Assembly (NCBI GenBank): GCA_019925795.1
Contig: CM034310.1
Location: 12,172,764 to 12,236,763 of the forward strand
Direction of reading: 5' to 3'
Source: Dendrobium chrysotoxum
Lineage: Eukaryota > Streptophyta > Magnoliopsida > Asparagales > Orchidaceae
DNA length: 64,000 nucleotides
Part shown: one piece after another, positions 32,007-44,639 of the stretch
How the letters are laid out: every line of letters starts with the position of its first letter
Position numbering within the stretch: position 1 is the first letter of the stretch
Notes under the pieces: model-generated
The model's input: only the letters and a program-made list of their open reading frames with translations
Databases searched by the model: none
What the model was told of the DNA's origin: nothing
Translations under genes and position numbers: made by a program

Positions 32007-32252
32007 ACTAGCCTTAATTGAAAGTTCTATCTCGTGATCGGGAGGGGTAATTAACTATAGGGGCTTGCGCCTATAGGAAACCAGAACTCAGATCATAAAG
32101 TCCTCGTAAAATGAGGGCGAAATCTCTGGGTAGTGTTTTATCTACAAACCCATCCGCCTTCCAAAATTTACCTCGGAACTAAATCGTTTAAAACTCCCCC
32201 CGAAGAAAGCAAACAGCGGGCGGAGGCTAGGGCCGAATTTTCGGAGCCCACA
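32007..32252 (+). repeat. unnamed dispersed repeat, copy 2
   Basis: Homologous to 23481-23694 throughout and with the same end, TTTTCGGAGCCCACA. Longer by about 30 bp through indels. Its position at the end of the 28.5-32.2 kb block suggests that block is the longer version of the element. Confidence 0.7.
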
Positions 32253-33931
32253 ACAGTCATATAAGTTAAGCACATGGGTGAGCAATATAATCATCAATTA
32301 TTGAATAAATGATTAAAATACTCCCTAGACTTCTTAGATATGTCCATTTTGACCCATATTTTTTTATATGTTCAATTTACTTTCTAAACTCAGAAAATTT
32401 GATTTGGTCCTACTATCAACTTTATCATTTCTTTGGAAAAAAATTGATGAAGGAAAATTTTGAATGAGGGATTTTGTGATTTTTCAAGATTAATTTCATT
32501 CATTTTAGATTGTACAAAGTTCTGATATTGACTTTAAATAATTCAAATTTCCATAATAGAAAGCTTCACTTCACCAATTTATTCCAAAAAAACAAAAAAG
32601 TTGATCGAAGGCCTAAATTGGTTCAAATTAAACATGCTGAGAGACTAAGGCTTCGTTTGAGACAGCTTTCTTACTGCTTTCTAAAATAGCTTTTTAGTAC
32701 AAAAATTTCTTGAAAGCGTGAAAAAACTAGTGGTCAAAAGCTATCCCAAACGAAGTCTAAATTGAACATCTTAAAAGTTTGGGACTAAAATAAACAAAAC
32801 TAATAAGTCTAATGGACCAATTTGATCATTTAACCTCACTAATTTTATATTTCTAGAGTTTTCAAAAAGTTCTATTTAGTGCATATTTCTTCTCACGTAA
32901 CATTAATTAGAACCAAAATACATATTCAAACCCGTAAAAGAACATCATTCATCCTCACCACAAGACCTGGAAGTTCAGTCCCTGCATCTTTTGACTGCTC
33001 ATTCATGATAACAGATGTATCTTTTATCTGATCTACGTCAACAATTTACTAGTTTTAAGGAAAAATCATCCGCATTGGTTGGATCCCCGTATCTCAGTAG
33101 TGCTTTCTATACTCACCCTTGCCACCAACTTTACCGATTAAACCTGTACTTTTGCATTAATTTCTATTTAAAAATTGCCTCTAGAAATATATAATTATAC
33201 CTTTCAAACTGGTCATGTAAAGCTCTCAATAACTGAAATAGTTCCATCAGCTGAACAGCAAATTGGCATGAGTCAAACCATGATCAACAGTATGTTTATT
33301 TCATGCATAGCACAACAATTGAACGCGCATAGCACATCAGTAAACGAGCCTAAATATGGCAAAAGTAATAGAGAGGCAATATTCAAGAATGGTTGTGTGG
33401 TTTTGTTTGGAATGAAACAAGATCATAGCTACTTTCACATTGATGAACAAACTGTTCCAAAAGTGTATTGTTCATAATCATACACCGTAGAGGTGCACTT
33501 AAAATACCAGCTTACAAGCACAAGCATGGCTCAAACCACTAATTTTGTGCGCACCCTCCCAAGCATTTAATGTTCAGGGCCAAGATGGCCGCAAGGCTAC
33601 CCTCCCAAGCGTTTAATGTTCAGTGCACACACAACCCATATCACAACGCCCACAATCTGCCTCCCCAAACGGAGTATTAGTCTTTTGTTTTAGGTTCAAT
33701 GTACCATATTATCAAACTGCACTATGGCCCTTACATTATCTTATCCGGGTTTGCAAGAAGAGATGGTAGTGACATCTGTTCTTATCAATATAAAGTAAAG
33801 AAACTCTATAAGTAGTATTTAAATTAACAATTTATCACTAGCAGTAGATAATACCAATTACTGTAAGTAGCTCGACCTCAAGATGAAAAAACAACAATAA
33901 AATAGCAATGGCATGTCAATAAAATAAGTAC
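32253..33931. other. AUG5 pseudogene intron / spacer
   Basis: No recognisable domain. Near 32649 and 32712 a palindromic pair (CTTCGTTTGAGACAGCTTTC / AAAGCTATCCCAAACGAAG) resembles the termini of a small MITE. 33535-33625 has a duplicated CCTCCCAAGC(A/G)TTTAATGTTCAG. A 100-aa plus-strand frame at 33175 shows no known motif. Confidence 0.45.
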
Positions 33932-34440
33932 CTTAAAAGTTCCGAATCAGCACGGATATCAATCTTTTCAGTCTCCCTATGGATCAGAGAATTAAACCGC
34001 ATTGCATATGTAGTGATTGACTGAAGCAACAATGAAGGATTTCTCAGCGAATCAACAGTTATAGCCTTAACATCATCAGGCACTTCACCTTCTAGTTCGA
34101 CGATGAACTTGGAAGCATCAACCTGTGAACTAGGATTAATTCCAGTCCCTTCATATGCATGAAAAGTACTTTGGATTTTCTCAATCATAAGCATGGAAAG
34201 AGACTCGCAGGCCTATCTAATGTTTCTTTCTTGTGATGTCTCTATGAGAATGATATCATCTGATGACTTGCTACCCTTTAAAGTTGAGTAAACAGCTTCT
34301 TTCTCACCACGTAAATGGATCTCATCAATAGCATCAGCAGTGCTGCCTGTGTTCAACCTCTTAACATCCCTTGCCCCACTAACATACTGATGGAGCTGTT
34401 TTTGGTACTCTGCAAATATCTTAGCAGCACTCCAAGTTCT
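33932..34440 (-). pseudogene. AUG5: AUG5-like exon(s) with an in-frame stop (augmin subunit 5)
   Basis: The minus-strand frame reads AAKIFAEYQKQLHQYV..., EKEAVYSTLKGSKSSDDIILIETSQERNIR, stop, then ACESLSMLMIEKIQSTFHAYEG, VDDVKAITVDSLRNP-like segments and INRETEKIDIRAD-type text to LLRY. These are successive blocks of plant AUG5 (about the second quarter of the protein). The stop is TAG at 34213-34215, where AUG5 normally has Lys (AAG to TAG). The 3' edge has a donor AAG|GTACTT. Upstream exons are missing; from about 34480 the sequence turns into gypsy-associated repeats. One nonsense codon in otherwise clean sequence suggests fairly recent loss, or a sequencing error. Confidence 0.8.
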
Positions 34441-34599
34441 TTGGTAGAGCAAAAGAGTCAAGTCAAACCTTTCAAAATCCTCTTGTAAATGTTGTAAACT
34501 TGCATGCTTAAATAAATCTCAAGTATGCTGAGTTTCACGATTTTTTGAAAAAAATCGTTGATTTCAAATTCAAAATTTAAACTTTTTTTAGTCAGAACC

Positions 34600-35520
34600 A
34601 GGCTTTGATATTTCACCCCAAGCGACTCATTAGAATGAAAGAGTCAAACTAATATCTTTTCATTTCCTCTTCAATTTTATAAACCCTTGTGTTGAATGGA
34701 AATTCAACATATTGAGTTTCAAAACATTCGAGGAAATATTGTCAAATTTCTAAATCTTCAAAATTCTCTTAAAAATCATTTGAATGTAATTCAATCGCCA
34801 TTATCGTATGTTCCTCTACAGCACCCTCTTGTAGTTTAACATATGCGATGAAAATTCAACCTTCTTTAAATTTAATTCAAGATTTAATCCTTCTAGGAAA
34901 TTTTGACTTTGACATTTCACCTCCAACCCAACTGGTTGGGTGAAAGAGTAAAGCCAATCTCTTTGAGTTTTCCTACTAGTTTTGTAAACCTTCATGTTGA
35001 GTGTTGAGTTTCAAAAACTCGAGAAAATTCTATCTATTTTCAAACATTCAAAATCTATTTCAAAATCACTCAAATCAACTTCGATCATCAGTTCTATATG
35101 TTTCCTACAGCATCCTCTTGTAGTTTAACATATGCATTGCAACTTCAAATTTTATTCAAATCTAAATCCAGGTTTTTACATTTTACCCCGAGTTAATCGG
35201 CTCGATAAAAAAGTCTAGCCAAAATCTTCTGATTTTCCCTTCAAATTTGTAAACATCATGTTGAGTGCAAATTCAATATGTTGAGTTTCAAAACTCAAGG
35301 AAAATCTTTCAACTTTCAAAAAATTCAAACTCCTCTTCAATATCCGCTCAAATTAGATCCAGATTATTATTGCTACTTGTGTCTCTATAATATTCTATTA
35401 AGGTCTAACATATACAATAAAAATTCAAGTTTTCTTCAAATCAAAATCAACATTTATATTTTATCATTGCATGCCGGATTATAGCTCTTATAATTTGGTA
35501 TATATATGATAAAATATAAA
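34600..35520 (+). repeat. about 265-300-bp tandem repeat, three diverged copies
   Basis: Each unit holds a TTTCACCCC-like start (34612, 34913, 35178), GAAAGAGT, TTTGTAAAC/TATAAACCC, ATGTTGAG, GAGTTTCAAAAC, and a CCTCTTGTAGTTTAACATATGC block. It lies between the AUG5 fragment and the first gypsy coding remnants, so it may be the 5' part of that element. Confidence 0.75.
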
Positions 35521-35579
35521 TTTCTTTTCAAATTTAAATTTAAAAATTCTAATTCAAATATTCTCTTTTCAAATTCCAG

Positions 35580-37400
35580 ATAATCAAATATTCAAGCAAT
35601 GGCTGGAAAGTTAGTCTTCTCAATCGACCGAGATCTGTACATCGAGGAATTGATTTTGAATAATTCGATCTAGTTCTAAATGGGATTTAAGACTTTAAAG
35701 TTGTTAGTTAATGGGGGAACCATAATCAACCTCACTACTAAGGGGGATAAAAATGTTCCCTTGGTAGAGATAGCAGGTCGGGTAGGACTGACTCCCCCGT
35801 GCTTAAAGTGGAGGTAGCTGTCGCCACCGTTCATGCTGTATCTTCTAGGGAGGATAAGGAACAAAGCTTGTTGTTGAATCTAAAGTTGAGATTATGTTCA
35901 AGAAGGGGTCTTCCAGTGTTAAAATCCCCTTTACCTGAGGAGGATAAGAAAAAAGATCACTATGTCCAAAAAGATGACCGAGCTAAAGGCCTTAAGTTAA
36001 GTTGAACCCGAGGCTGCTGAGGAGCTGCCCATTCCTTCCTCTTCTCCACTTCTCAAGGGGAGTCACTTCCATCACCTTGTAGCTGCTACAGGGGAGGAGA
36101 GAGTCTCCAGGATTGCTAGCTTTCCACCATGCCTGATGGACTACTCTATCCGGATGACCCCGAAGGAAATACAATCTTTAAGAATAAGGATATTAAGGAA
36201 TATCATCTACACCAATGCAGCTCAAGCAGGAGAAACAAAAGAGCAGTATATGAGGCACCTGAAGGGGGTGATCTCTCATAAGCTTAAGAAGGAAGTTTTA
36301 AAGGAAGAAAGATCTGAAGAAAGAAACCTAATTTCTCAGCTAGTAAGGAGAAACAATAAATTTGTTAAGTAGCATGTTACGTCTGTGTTAGTGGATGGAT
36401 ATCATTGGGTGCCTCACCGCCCATCTACAAAGACGATGGAGATAGTGTTAACTGGATTGGGTAAGGGCCCACTGATCCCACCCTTTCAAAGCTGGCCCCA
36501 GTGATAGCCAAGTCAAAGGAGGCTATTAAGGATGAGAAACCAGTTGATATTAAGGGCAAGAGGCCCATGTCGCCTGAAACATGGTATGCCCTAAAAAATT
36601 TGAGCAGATCTGCAGGAATTCAGAATAGAGATAGACCAGTTACACCACCAAATGATATCCCCTAATCCCTATTGAGGGATGTGAGAATTCCACCCCTCTT
36701 GATGTTGAAGTTCCCACTTTCCAAACTCCTTCATTACCTGTCAAGGTGGATGTCCCTCACCCTATGGAGGATGTCACCCTTATGACTACCAACTTTGGGA
36801 TAGTCAGAGGGGAGGGGATCATTCCAAAATCTGACCAAGAGATGCTAGATTAGTTAGTCTTAGAGCAGGTCACTAAGGAAGATATCATGGTCAAAATATC
36901 CTCTCCAAATTGGAAGGAGAAGAGATTAATCAAGTGCTAGAATACGAAGGATACCTACCAATCAACTCAAAAGTAATTGATGGAAGATCAGTTGATGAGG
37001 TGGTACGAGAGATCCAAGAATTCTTAAGAAGAAGGCTATTGAAGCCTTCGATCCAGATTCTTATGATTTGCTAATGGAGGAGGATATTACTGGAAACATT
37101 TGTATGGTTGAGACTCGAGCATCAGCAAAAGATGATGAGCCCTTAAGACACCGGTATGGTAAAGAAGAGGATTCAACATTAGTAGATTCAAACTTAGATG
37201 GCTCAGTCAGATTAAATGAGAAGGATGAGTACTTCAAAAGCCTTAAAAAGAAAGATGAGGAAATGATGCTAAAAGTTGAACAAATGCAGAGTCAATTTTT
37301 CAAAAGCAGAGTAGTCTAAACCCAAGAAGTTGCAACCTCCAGTATACATAATGGGCGAGTATAGTAGGTAAATAGATTCAGGCCCCAGAATGCCAGAAGT
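35580..37400 (+). pseudogene. unrecognised decayed frames upstream of gypsy gag
   Basis: Broken plus-strand frames such as MDYSIRMTPKEIQSLRIRILRN (36136-36372) and MLMEEDITGNICMVETRAS (37068-37319). Ogre elements carry an extra ORF before gag, and this could be its remnant; VNGGTIINL near 35703 is also protease-like. No firm assignment. Confidence 0.35.
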
Positions 37401-37499
37401 TACATCTCCAGTTTCTCCAACAGACAGAGATATCTGCCAGATGATTGAGACATCGATAAGGGAATTCGTAGCCCATTCTTAAGGGATAATATCTATTCC

Positions 37500-38470
37500 A
37501 AAGGATAGATCCTACCCGAAGGAATATGATTTAGTTCCATATCCAAAGGGATTCGTGCCACCTTCTTTTAAGGTATTCAGTGGTTTAGAAAACCCAAGAC
37601 AGCATCTAACCCACTTCCGAGCAAGCTGCTGCAATGTAGGAGGGTTGGATGCTATACTCTTTCACCAGTTTATGAGTTATTTATTCGGAATTGCTTTTGA
37701 GTGGTATGCAGATCTACCCAACAATTCAGTGAAAACTTTCATATGCTTGAGGGTTTATTCTTAAAGAGATTCTCAGGAGATTAATAGAGAATAACCGTGG
37801 GCTATTTCATCATCAAAAAGTAAAAATCGGGAGTCTTTGGTTGAATACATCTTGAGATAACAAAATCTCTTGTTGAAATATGAATCCCAGCTGTAGGAGC
37901 AATATGTAGTAGAAATTCTTCTAAAGAATATCCATGAGCCTATTGCTTTTCTATTGGGGTTTTCAATCAAAACCTTTGAAAAGCTTCTCAACAAAGCTAA
38001 CAATCTACAAGAAGAGCCTTCCATAATGCCATTGAAGAAATCTAGTAAATCGTTAAAGTCTTTTGAGAAACAATCAGGCACATTTTCAACAGTTGACAAG
38101 AGCAAGAAACCAGCCACTCCCCAGTCTAGCAATCCTTCAGTACAACCAGTTCAAAAGTAATAACCTTTCCAGGTAACCTCTCAACCTAATAGGGAGCCTT
38201 ACCCAATTTCTTTTAAAGAGAGATTGGCTTATCCGTATCTATATAAAAGGGGATCAATAAGAAAAATTTTCAAGATTTTTCAAAAGAAACAAGATTATTG
38301 ATTGCTGGAGGCCAAGAAGCAACAAGAGGAAAATAAAAAGGATGACCCCAATTTTTGCTCCTATCACCGCATGATGGGCTATAAAATCAAAGATTACATA
38401 GAATTTAAAGATTGTCTAGAAAAAAACATCCATCAGGGTAACATTATAATTCAAAAGGAGTACCTGGTCA
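37500..38470 (+). pseudogene. gypsy gag remnant
   Basis: FKVFSGLENPRQHLTHFRA...FHQFMSYLFGIAFEWYADLP (37555-37764) is the Ty3-type gag core. After a shift comes IAFLLGFSIKTFEKLLNKA (about 37940-38010). Near 38358 a knuckle reads CSYHRMMGYKIKDY: the Tat pattern CX2HX4HX4C with the last His and Cys both turned to Tyr. Several stops and shifts. Confidence 0.75.
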
Positions 38471-39480
38471 ATCCAGATTAGGGGTCTGTCAAATTAATCT
38501 TAGGTAATCACTCAAACTTTTTTTTGTCCATTGAAGATAGTTGGGATATAGCTCTATCCCAAGCATTTAAAAAATCAATAAATAAATCTTTTCATCTTTC
38601 TCAACAGCTATCGATGAGAGCCCAGAGCCTGATCTGAGAGGTTAACCTAGAGGCTTTGTAGAAAGACATTGAGACAGTTTCCTCTCCAGTAGTTATATGA
38701 ACTACTGTAATCAATAAAAATGAAAAGAGAGATATTTCTATAGAGATGAAATTTATTGATGCGAAATGGGTACTAGTGGTCGATGTTGGCTTAAAACCAT
38801 TGTCCCTATTAATGTTATGTAACTTTTACTTTGCCCTATCAAAGGCAAAGAGTCGCAAATCAATAAAAAATGATCCTTCTATAAAAATTTTAATGATTAC
38901 TGTTGAGAATGAATTTCCAAGTGACACTTCTGTTGATGATAATCAAAACATAGCTGAGATCACTCAAGATGTTCAAAAACTCAGCTTCCCAGATTTGACC
39001 TCTCAAGAGGGAAAAAAATTTGAAGTCTTATCAGATGGTGACATCTCCAAAATTAACTTTCAAGGGAGTCCCATCATGATTAATTTTTCAAATTTGAACT
39101 CCCACTCAAAAAATGACAATCAATAGCCTAAGGAGAGCGTAGACCCTGTTACAGTTTTCCCTCTCGAAGAGATCGTGCAGGTGAAACTACTAGGAGGTAA
39201 GGTCTTACCCTTAGGCTTCCTCCCCAGAAAAAGGCAAGCAAGTTGCCTCCAATAATCCTATTTAAGTCCCCACTCAACAATCAAATCCTCATTTTAATTC
39301 ATCGGGTCCCAGTCCTGATCTTCCCAAGGATGATTATAATATCTTAGCTCATCTTAGGAATTTACCTGCTAAGTTGGGCATCCATGACACCCTTATCCTC
39401 TTAAAGGAAATGAGGGAATCTGTAATTAAAGCACTTCTTGACCCAGAGATTTGCCTAGCCTAGTTAGCTTCAACTTCTCA
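38471..39480 (+). pseudogene. gypsy gag-protease linker region
   Basis: Includes an unassigned frame at 38746-39126 (VDVGLKPLSLLMLCNFYF...). Content between gag and protease in Tat elements is poorly conserved, so only position supports the call. Confidence 0.35.
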
Positions 39481-39499
39481 AGAAAAAACTTTGTATTTC

Positions 39500-39990
39500 A
39501 AGAAAATCCAAGGAGTAACCTTTTTTGATGAGGATCTACTCCTAGGAATTACCGATCATAATTACCCACTTTATATCACCATAAATGTGTGTAATTTTAA
39601 GTTATCCAGAGTCCTCATTGATTCAGATGCAACGGTTAATAGATAAACATAAATACTCTCATATATCTTAGAGTTGATACTAGCAAGCTCTCAACCGACA
39701 AGTTGGTGCTTCGTGGGTTCAACAAAAAGGGTAAGAAGACTTTAGATTCAATCACCCTCCTTCTTTAGATAAGAGAGTTGAAAAAAGAAGCATAATTTTA
39801 TATAATTGATTCGGAGAAGTCCTTCAATGCGCTTCTAGGTAGGCTCTGGATCCATGAGTATAGAATGGTTCCATCTACCCTACACTAATACATTAAGTAC
39901 CAATGAGATGGCATTGAGTATGAAATCAAGGGTGATCAGTAACCATTCTTTATTCAAGAGATCAGAATCTACAAGAATGCTACATACTAC
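39500..39990 (+). pseudogene. gypsy aspartic protease remnant
   Basis: FFDEDLLLGITDHNYPLYITINVCNFKLSRVLIDSDA at about 39520-39640 matches the Tat/Ogre protease, in which the motif is normally (I/V)D(S/G)G; here the Gly has become Asp. The later [11 protein letters not shown]...MVPSTLH part follows near 39820-39880 with a frame change. Catalytically dead by motif and by stops. Confidence 0.75.
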
Positions 39991-40320
39991 ATACCCAAAG
40001 GGTCTATTACCTTTTCTAAGTGAGAGATCAATGTTAAAGAAGAGAAAGCAAAAAATTAAAATTCAAAAGTAATTCAAAAGTCAAAAGTAGAAAAAACCAA
40101 AAATAAAAAAAAGATAAAAGTCAAGTAGTAAAGATGACGTTGAGGGCTTGATCTTTAGGCCTCCAAATAGTTTACCTCAAATAGGTGGGAGGATGGACCA
40201 AAGATTACATGGTCGAGGCCATACTTAAGTTGAAAAAAGAATTTTCCCAATATACATCGAATTGGAATCAAGTTATGATGAAGAATCAAAAAGGAGGGGT
40301 GCCAGAATTGCTTTTGATTA

Positions 40321-40986
40321 TTGAAAATAAATCCTTCTCTAAAATTTAATCTCACTATAGAACCAGATAGTGACCAGGAGGGTGACAATTCAAAAGTCCA
40401 AAGTGACAAGCCTGAATTAACTCTTTATGAAAAGCTTAATAGGGCAGTTGAATCCTTAACCTTAATATCTACTAACAGTGTCTTAGTGTTAGTGACTAAG
40501 GAAACCTCTAATTTAGATGGAGAAGTAAGAAAAGTCCAGAAGTTTTTTCCTGGGTCCTCCTCCTCAAGGAATGAAGGTGATGTAACCCTTAAGGAGGTAG
40601 ATTTTAATGAATTAATGGAATTGCCTTTTGGCTACTTTCCTATTGGTGTCAAAACTCTTATCTCTAAAGGTCTCACTTTTAGTCGATGGACTAAGGGTCA
40701 AGCTAGATACCACGAAAACTTCTAGAATTCAAAAATGAAAAAAAATTGGACAAGTGGCATCAGTTTTGGTATTATTAGTTTGTTTGACTATGATGAATAC
40801 TATTTAATGATAATTAGTGATCCTGAATCTAAAAATATCCCTACTGAAGTCATTAATTTACTCGACAGGCTTTGTTTGGAGACTTTAGATGATTCTAATG
40901 AACTTCAAGTTCGAGATGCACCCCCTAATTTTGAAGAGGAAATTAAATCGATATTGATGAATCTAAAAAAATTAACCTTGGAATAG
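40321..40986 (+). pseudogene. gypsy protease-RT linker, decayed
   Basis: Two frames (40321-40725 and 40735-40986) with LMELPFGYFPIGVKTLISKGLTF and acidic sequence, in the spacer typical of Tat polyproteins before RT. No enzyme motif. Confidence 0.45.
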
Positions 40987-41009
40987 AGGACGACCCTCAA
41001 CCCACCTTC

Positions 41010-42250
41010 ATAGACTCTTTATTGAGAGAGGATGAGTCTAAGGATCTAATTCAACTTCTTTTTGAGTTTAAGGATTGCTTCACCTGGACATACAATAAAA
41101 TGTCAGGTTTATCTGCTGATGTAGCAGTCTATAAAATTGGAATTCGACATGATGCCATTCCTGTCAAGAAATCTCCTAAACACATGTATCTGGAGATCAA
41201 AAAATAAGTCATTTCTGAAGTCAAGAAATTGGCCAAGGCTAAATTTATTCAAGAGGAATAATATACCTCTTGGGTAGCTAGTGTCGTGCCGGTTCAAAAG
41301 AAGAACAATCAAATTTGAGTATATGTTGACTATAGGGATCTGTATAAGGCATGTCCCAAGGATGAATTTCCTTTACCCATACTAGAACTTATGGTAAACA
41401 TTGCCTCTTTGCATGTTATTTTCTCCTTTATAGATGATTCATCTAGTTATAATTAAATCAAGATGGTCTCCGAAGATTAGAGAAACACTACATTCAGAAG
41501 TCCTATTGGAATTTTTATTATAAAGTGATGTTATTTGGTCTTAAAAATACATTTGCAACCTACCAACGAGCCATAACTCGAATATTTGATGACCTAATTC
41601 ATAATCAAGTCAAGTGCTACTTCAACAATTTTGTTGTCAAGAGTAAAGTTAAAGAGGCTCACATTTATGACTTAAGAATCATCTTCGAGTGATTATGCCT
41701 CTATGACCTTAAGATGAATCCTTTGAAGTGTGCTTTTAGCATCACGTCAGGAAAATTTCTAGGTTTCAAAGTGAGACACCATAGAATTGAAATCAATCCT
41801 ACCAAAATCGAAGCTATCTTAAATTTGCCGCCTTATAAGAGCCTTACTCAATTGAGGCCTCTCTAGGGCAGGCTGGCATATATAAAAAGATTCATTTATA
41901 ACCTCTTTAGAGGATGTTAACTATTCTTTATCCTGGCTAAAAAGGATGCTAAATTCATTTGAGATGAGAAATATCAATCCACCTTTGAGAATATCAAGCA
42001 ATACCTAGCAAATATACCTATCTTGGCTACCCCTGTTCTAGGGGAACCTTTAATCCTTTAAACTACGGCCCTTGGCGAGTCTCTTGGTTCCCTTCTAGCT
42101 CAAGTCAATGATGAAGGGAAAGAGAATGCTTTCTACTACCTGAGTCGAAGACTTCTCCTGATAGAAATATGGTATCTTTCAATTGAGAAACATCATCTTG
42201 CTTTAGTTTTTACAGCCTAAAAACTAAGGCATTATATGCTCTCTGACCAG
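41010..42250 (+). pseudogene. gypsy reverse transcriptase and RNase H remnant
   Basis: FKDCFTWTYNKMSGL, then SWVASVVPVQKKNNQI..., VDYRDLYKACPKDEFPLPI, and LKMNPLKCAFSITSGKFLGFKV are RT landmarks of Tat-type gypsy elements. The catalytic YVDD motif reads YFNN near 41614. RNase H follows around 41930-42240 (LSRRLLLIEIWYLSIEKHHLALVF). Many stops and shifts. Confidence 0.8.
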
Positions 42251-42424
42251 GTAAACTTAATTTCCAGTGTCAATCCCCCATAATATCTTATAACCTGGCT
42301 TACGTTGTCAAGATATTTAGCACGTTGGTATATGATATTGCTTTAATTTAAAATCACTTTCATTCCCCTATGTGTTATAAAAGGGCAGACTATTACCGAC
42401 TTCCTTACGGTACACCCACTATCG

Positions 42425-42919
42425 GTGGAATCTCTTCTAAATGATCATTTACCTGATGAGCAAATCATGAGTTTTGAGGAATCCAATAATAGAGTTTGGA
42501 AAATATTTTTTAATGGCATAGTATCCTCCCAGCGAGGCAATGCACAGCAATCTACTGTTCCCAAAAAAGCCAGAATTGGCCTAGTTTTCATAACTCCAGA
42601 TAAGAGAATGATGCACTTTTTTTACTATTTATTAGAGCCATATATGAACAATGAGGCTAAGTATGAAGCTTTGATAACTAGCCTGGAACTTGCAATCCTG
42701 ATGGAGATTAAAGAGATCAAAATATTTGGTGACTCTCAAGTGGTGATCAACCAAATTATAGGGACCTATAAGGTTTTGAATCCTAAACTCTTAAAGTACC
42801 ACCAGGACACCAGCCACTTGCTTGAGCAAATTCTTATCATAGCTATGTATAAGATTCCCCGTGGAAGCAATTCTTTGATGGATGCCCTACAAAACTTACA
42901 AAGAAATTTGTCTATTTAG
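42425..42919 (+). pseudogene. second RNase H (Tat-lineage extra domain) remnant
   Basis: An open frame of 164 codons: FFNGIVSS, IGLVFITPDKRMMHF, NNEAKYEALITSLELAILM, IKIFGDSQVVINQI and LMDALQNL. This is an RNase H fold placed after the RT-linked RNase H and before integrase, as in Tat elements. The first catalytic Asp (normally FDGA) is Asn; the Glu in NNEAKYEAL and Asp in GDSQ remain. It is the longest clean frame of the relic, but inactive by that change. Confidence 0.75.
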
Positions 42920-43099
42920 AAGAAGACTCCATTCCTATAGAAGTTTTTGGTCGTCAGGTCCTATCTCATATAGATTTGGAGCATATCAATAAAAAATCTT
43001 ACCAGGTCCTTTCTACCTCTTCAACAACTGATGAAGAAGGTGATTGGAGATAATCGCTGATTGATTTCCTTCAAGAAGGCAAGCTCCTATATGATAGGT

Positions 43100-44050
43100 C
43101 CCTTGCCAATTAAATCAAGAAACTGTATGACAGGTCCCTTGGCAATCAAATCAAGAAACATGCCCTATCATATACACTAGTCAATAATATGTTATATCAT
43201 CGATCATTCGATCAGATATGGCTCTGTTACTTAGATAAATGAGAGGCCTTGAGGATCATTAATAAGTTCCACACTGGACTATGTGGTGCTCATCAATTAG
43301 GTCCTAAGATGAAGTTAAAAATCAAGACTTGCTTACTACTGGCCTACTATGATTGATGGTTGCATGAACATTACAAAATATTATCATCTGTACTAGGTAC
43401 ATAGTATAGTTTTACATCAGCTGCTTAATGTGTTGCATTATATGATAACTCTGTGGCCCTTCAAAAGTTAGGGCACGGATATTATTAGGCCAATTGACCC
43501 TCCCTCCGCGTAGGGTCATCACTTCATTTTAGCAGCGATTGATTATTTTTCAAAGCTGGTAGAAGCAATTCCCCTATAAAATGTAACATCACACCATGTT
43601 ATAAAGTTTTTTTGTGACAATATCATATATTGATTCAACATACCCCACAGAATCATATTCGATAATGGGTCTACCTTCAAGTCTACAAAAATTAAAAGCT
43701 TTGCAAGTTACCACGGTACTAATTGGAGATACTTAACTATCTATCACCCACGAGCTAATGGATTAGATGAGGCCTTCAATAAAACCTTGATTCAAATCAT
43801 CAAAAAGATCCTAGATGATAACAAATATCAATGGGATGAGAGGTTGGTGGAAGATTTGTGAACCTACCGGACCACTTACAAAATCCCAACCCAATCCACA
43901 CCGTTCGCACTAGTGTATAGGCCTGATGCCATACTCATTCTAAAAATTTAAATACCTTCACTCAGAATTGCAATCTAGAACCAGAATATAATAGAATAGA
44001 ATGCACAACTCCACTTAGAAGAGCTCTAGGGCCTTGAAGAGCATCATCTA
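43100..44050 (+). pseudogene. gypsy integrase remnant, first part
   Basis: LAAIDYFSKLVEAIPL (about 43540), RIIFDNGSTFKS (about 43650) and HPRANGLDEAFNKTLIQI (about 43750) hold the D-D-E positions. FALVYRPDA follows near 43905. Stops are frequent. The reading is broken at 44050 by the solo LTR and resumes at 57246. Confidence 0.78.
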
Positions 44051-44639
44051 TGTTGCAAATCTGGATTTAAGAAGTATAGTTTTGATGATGACAAATATAT
44101 TTGTGTTCTATTTTATTTGGCTAATCATTTCAGGTACAAAAGATCAAATGCAATTTAAGCCAACTCAAGATCAGGTCCAAGTGTGTCTAAATGTAATTTT
44201 TTCTCTTTCTTGAGTCAACTGTAATGTAATTGATCCCATAGCTAAGTAACCTTGCACATACTACTCAGGGGGAGAGTTTTAGTGAATTAGAGTTTCTGTT
44301 AAATTTTTATTCTGATTGTTCCGGATGATATCCACATCATCCTAGATGATAAAGTGAAAACTGAAACCCTAATTAGGGCGACCAAGTTAAGTCTGTCTGA
44401 TTAAGCCGATCATCCTGGATGATCCATCGATCGTACGGGATGATAGGCTCAAATTAGAAATTCTCAACTGCCAGATCAAGTTAGGCAAGTTTTATTTTTA
44501 GAGATTTGATCTGATCGTCCTGGATGGTACGTGTATCATCCTAGACGATTCATTACAATCATACCTAAATTAGTCTAGTGATTAAGAAAAGTAATTAAGG
44601 TCTAATTGATTTGATCATATCATCCTGGACGATCATAAG

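Noticed and set aside
33175..33477. 100-codon plus-strand frame inside the AUG5 intron
   Set aside because: No recognisable motif, no promoter or leader, and nothing conserved; length is within chance for this region.
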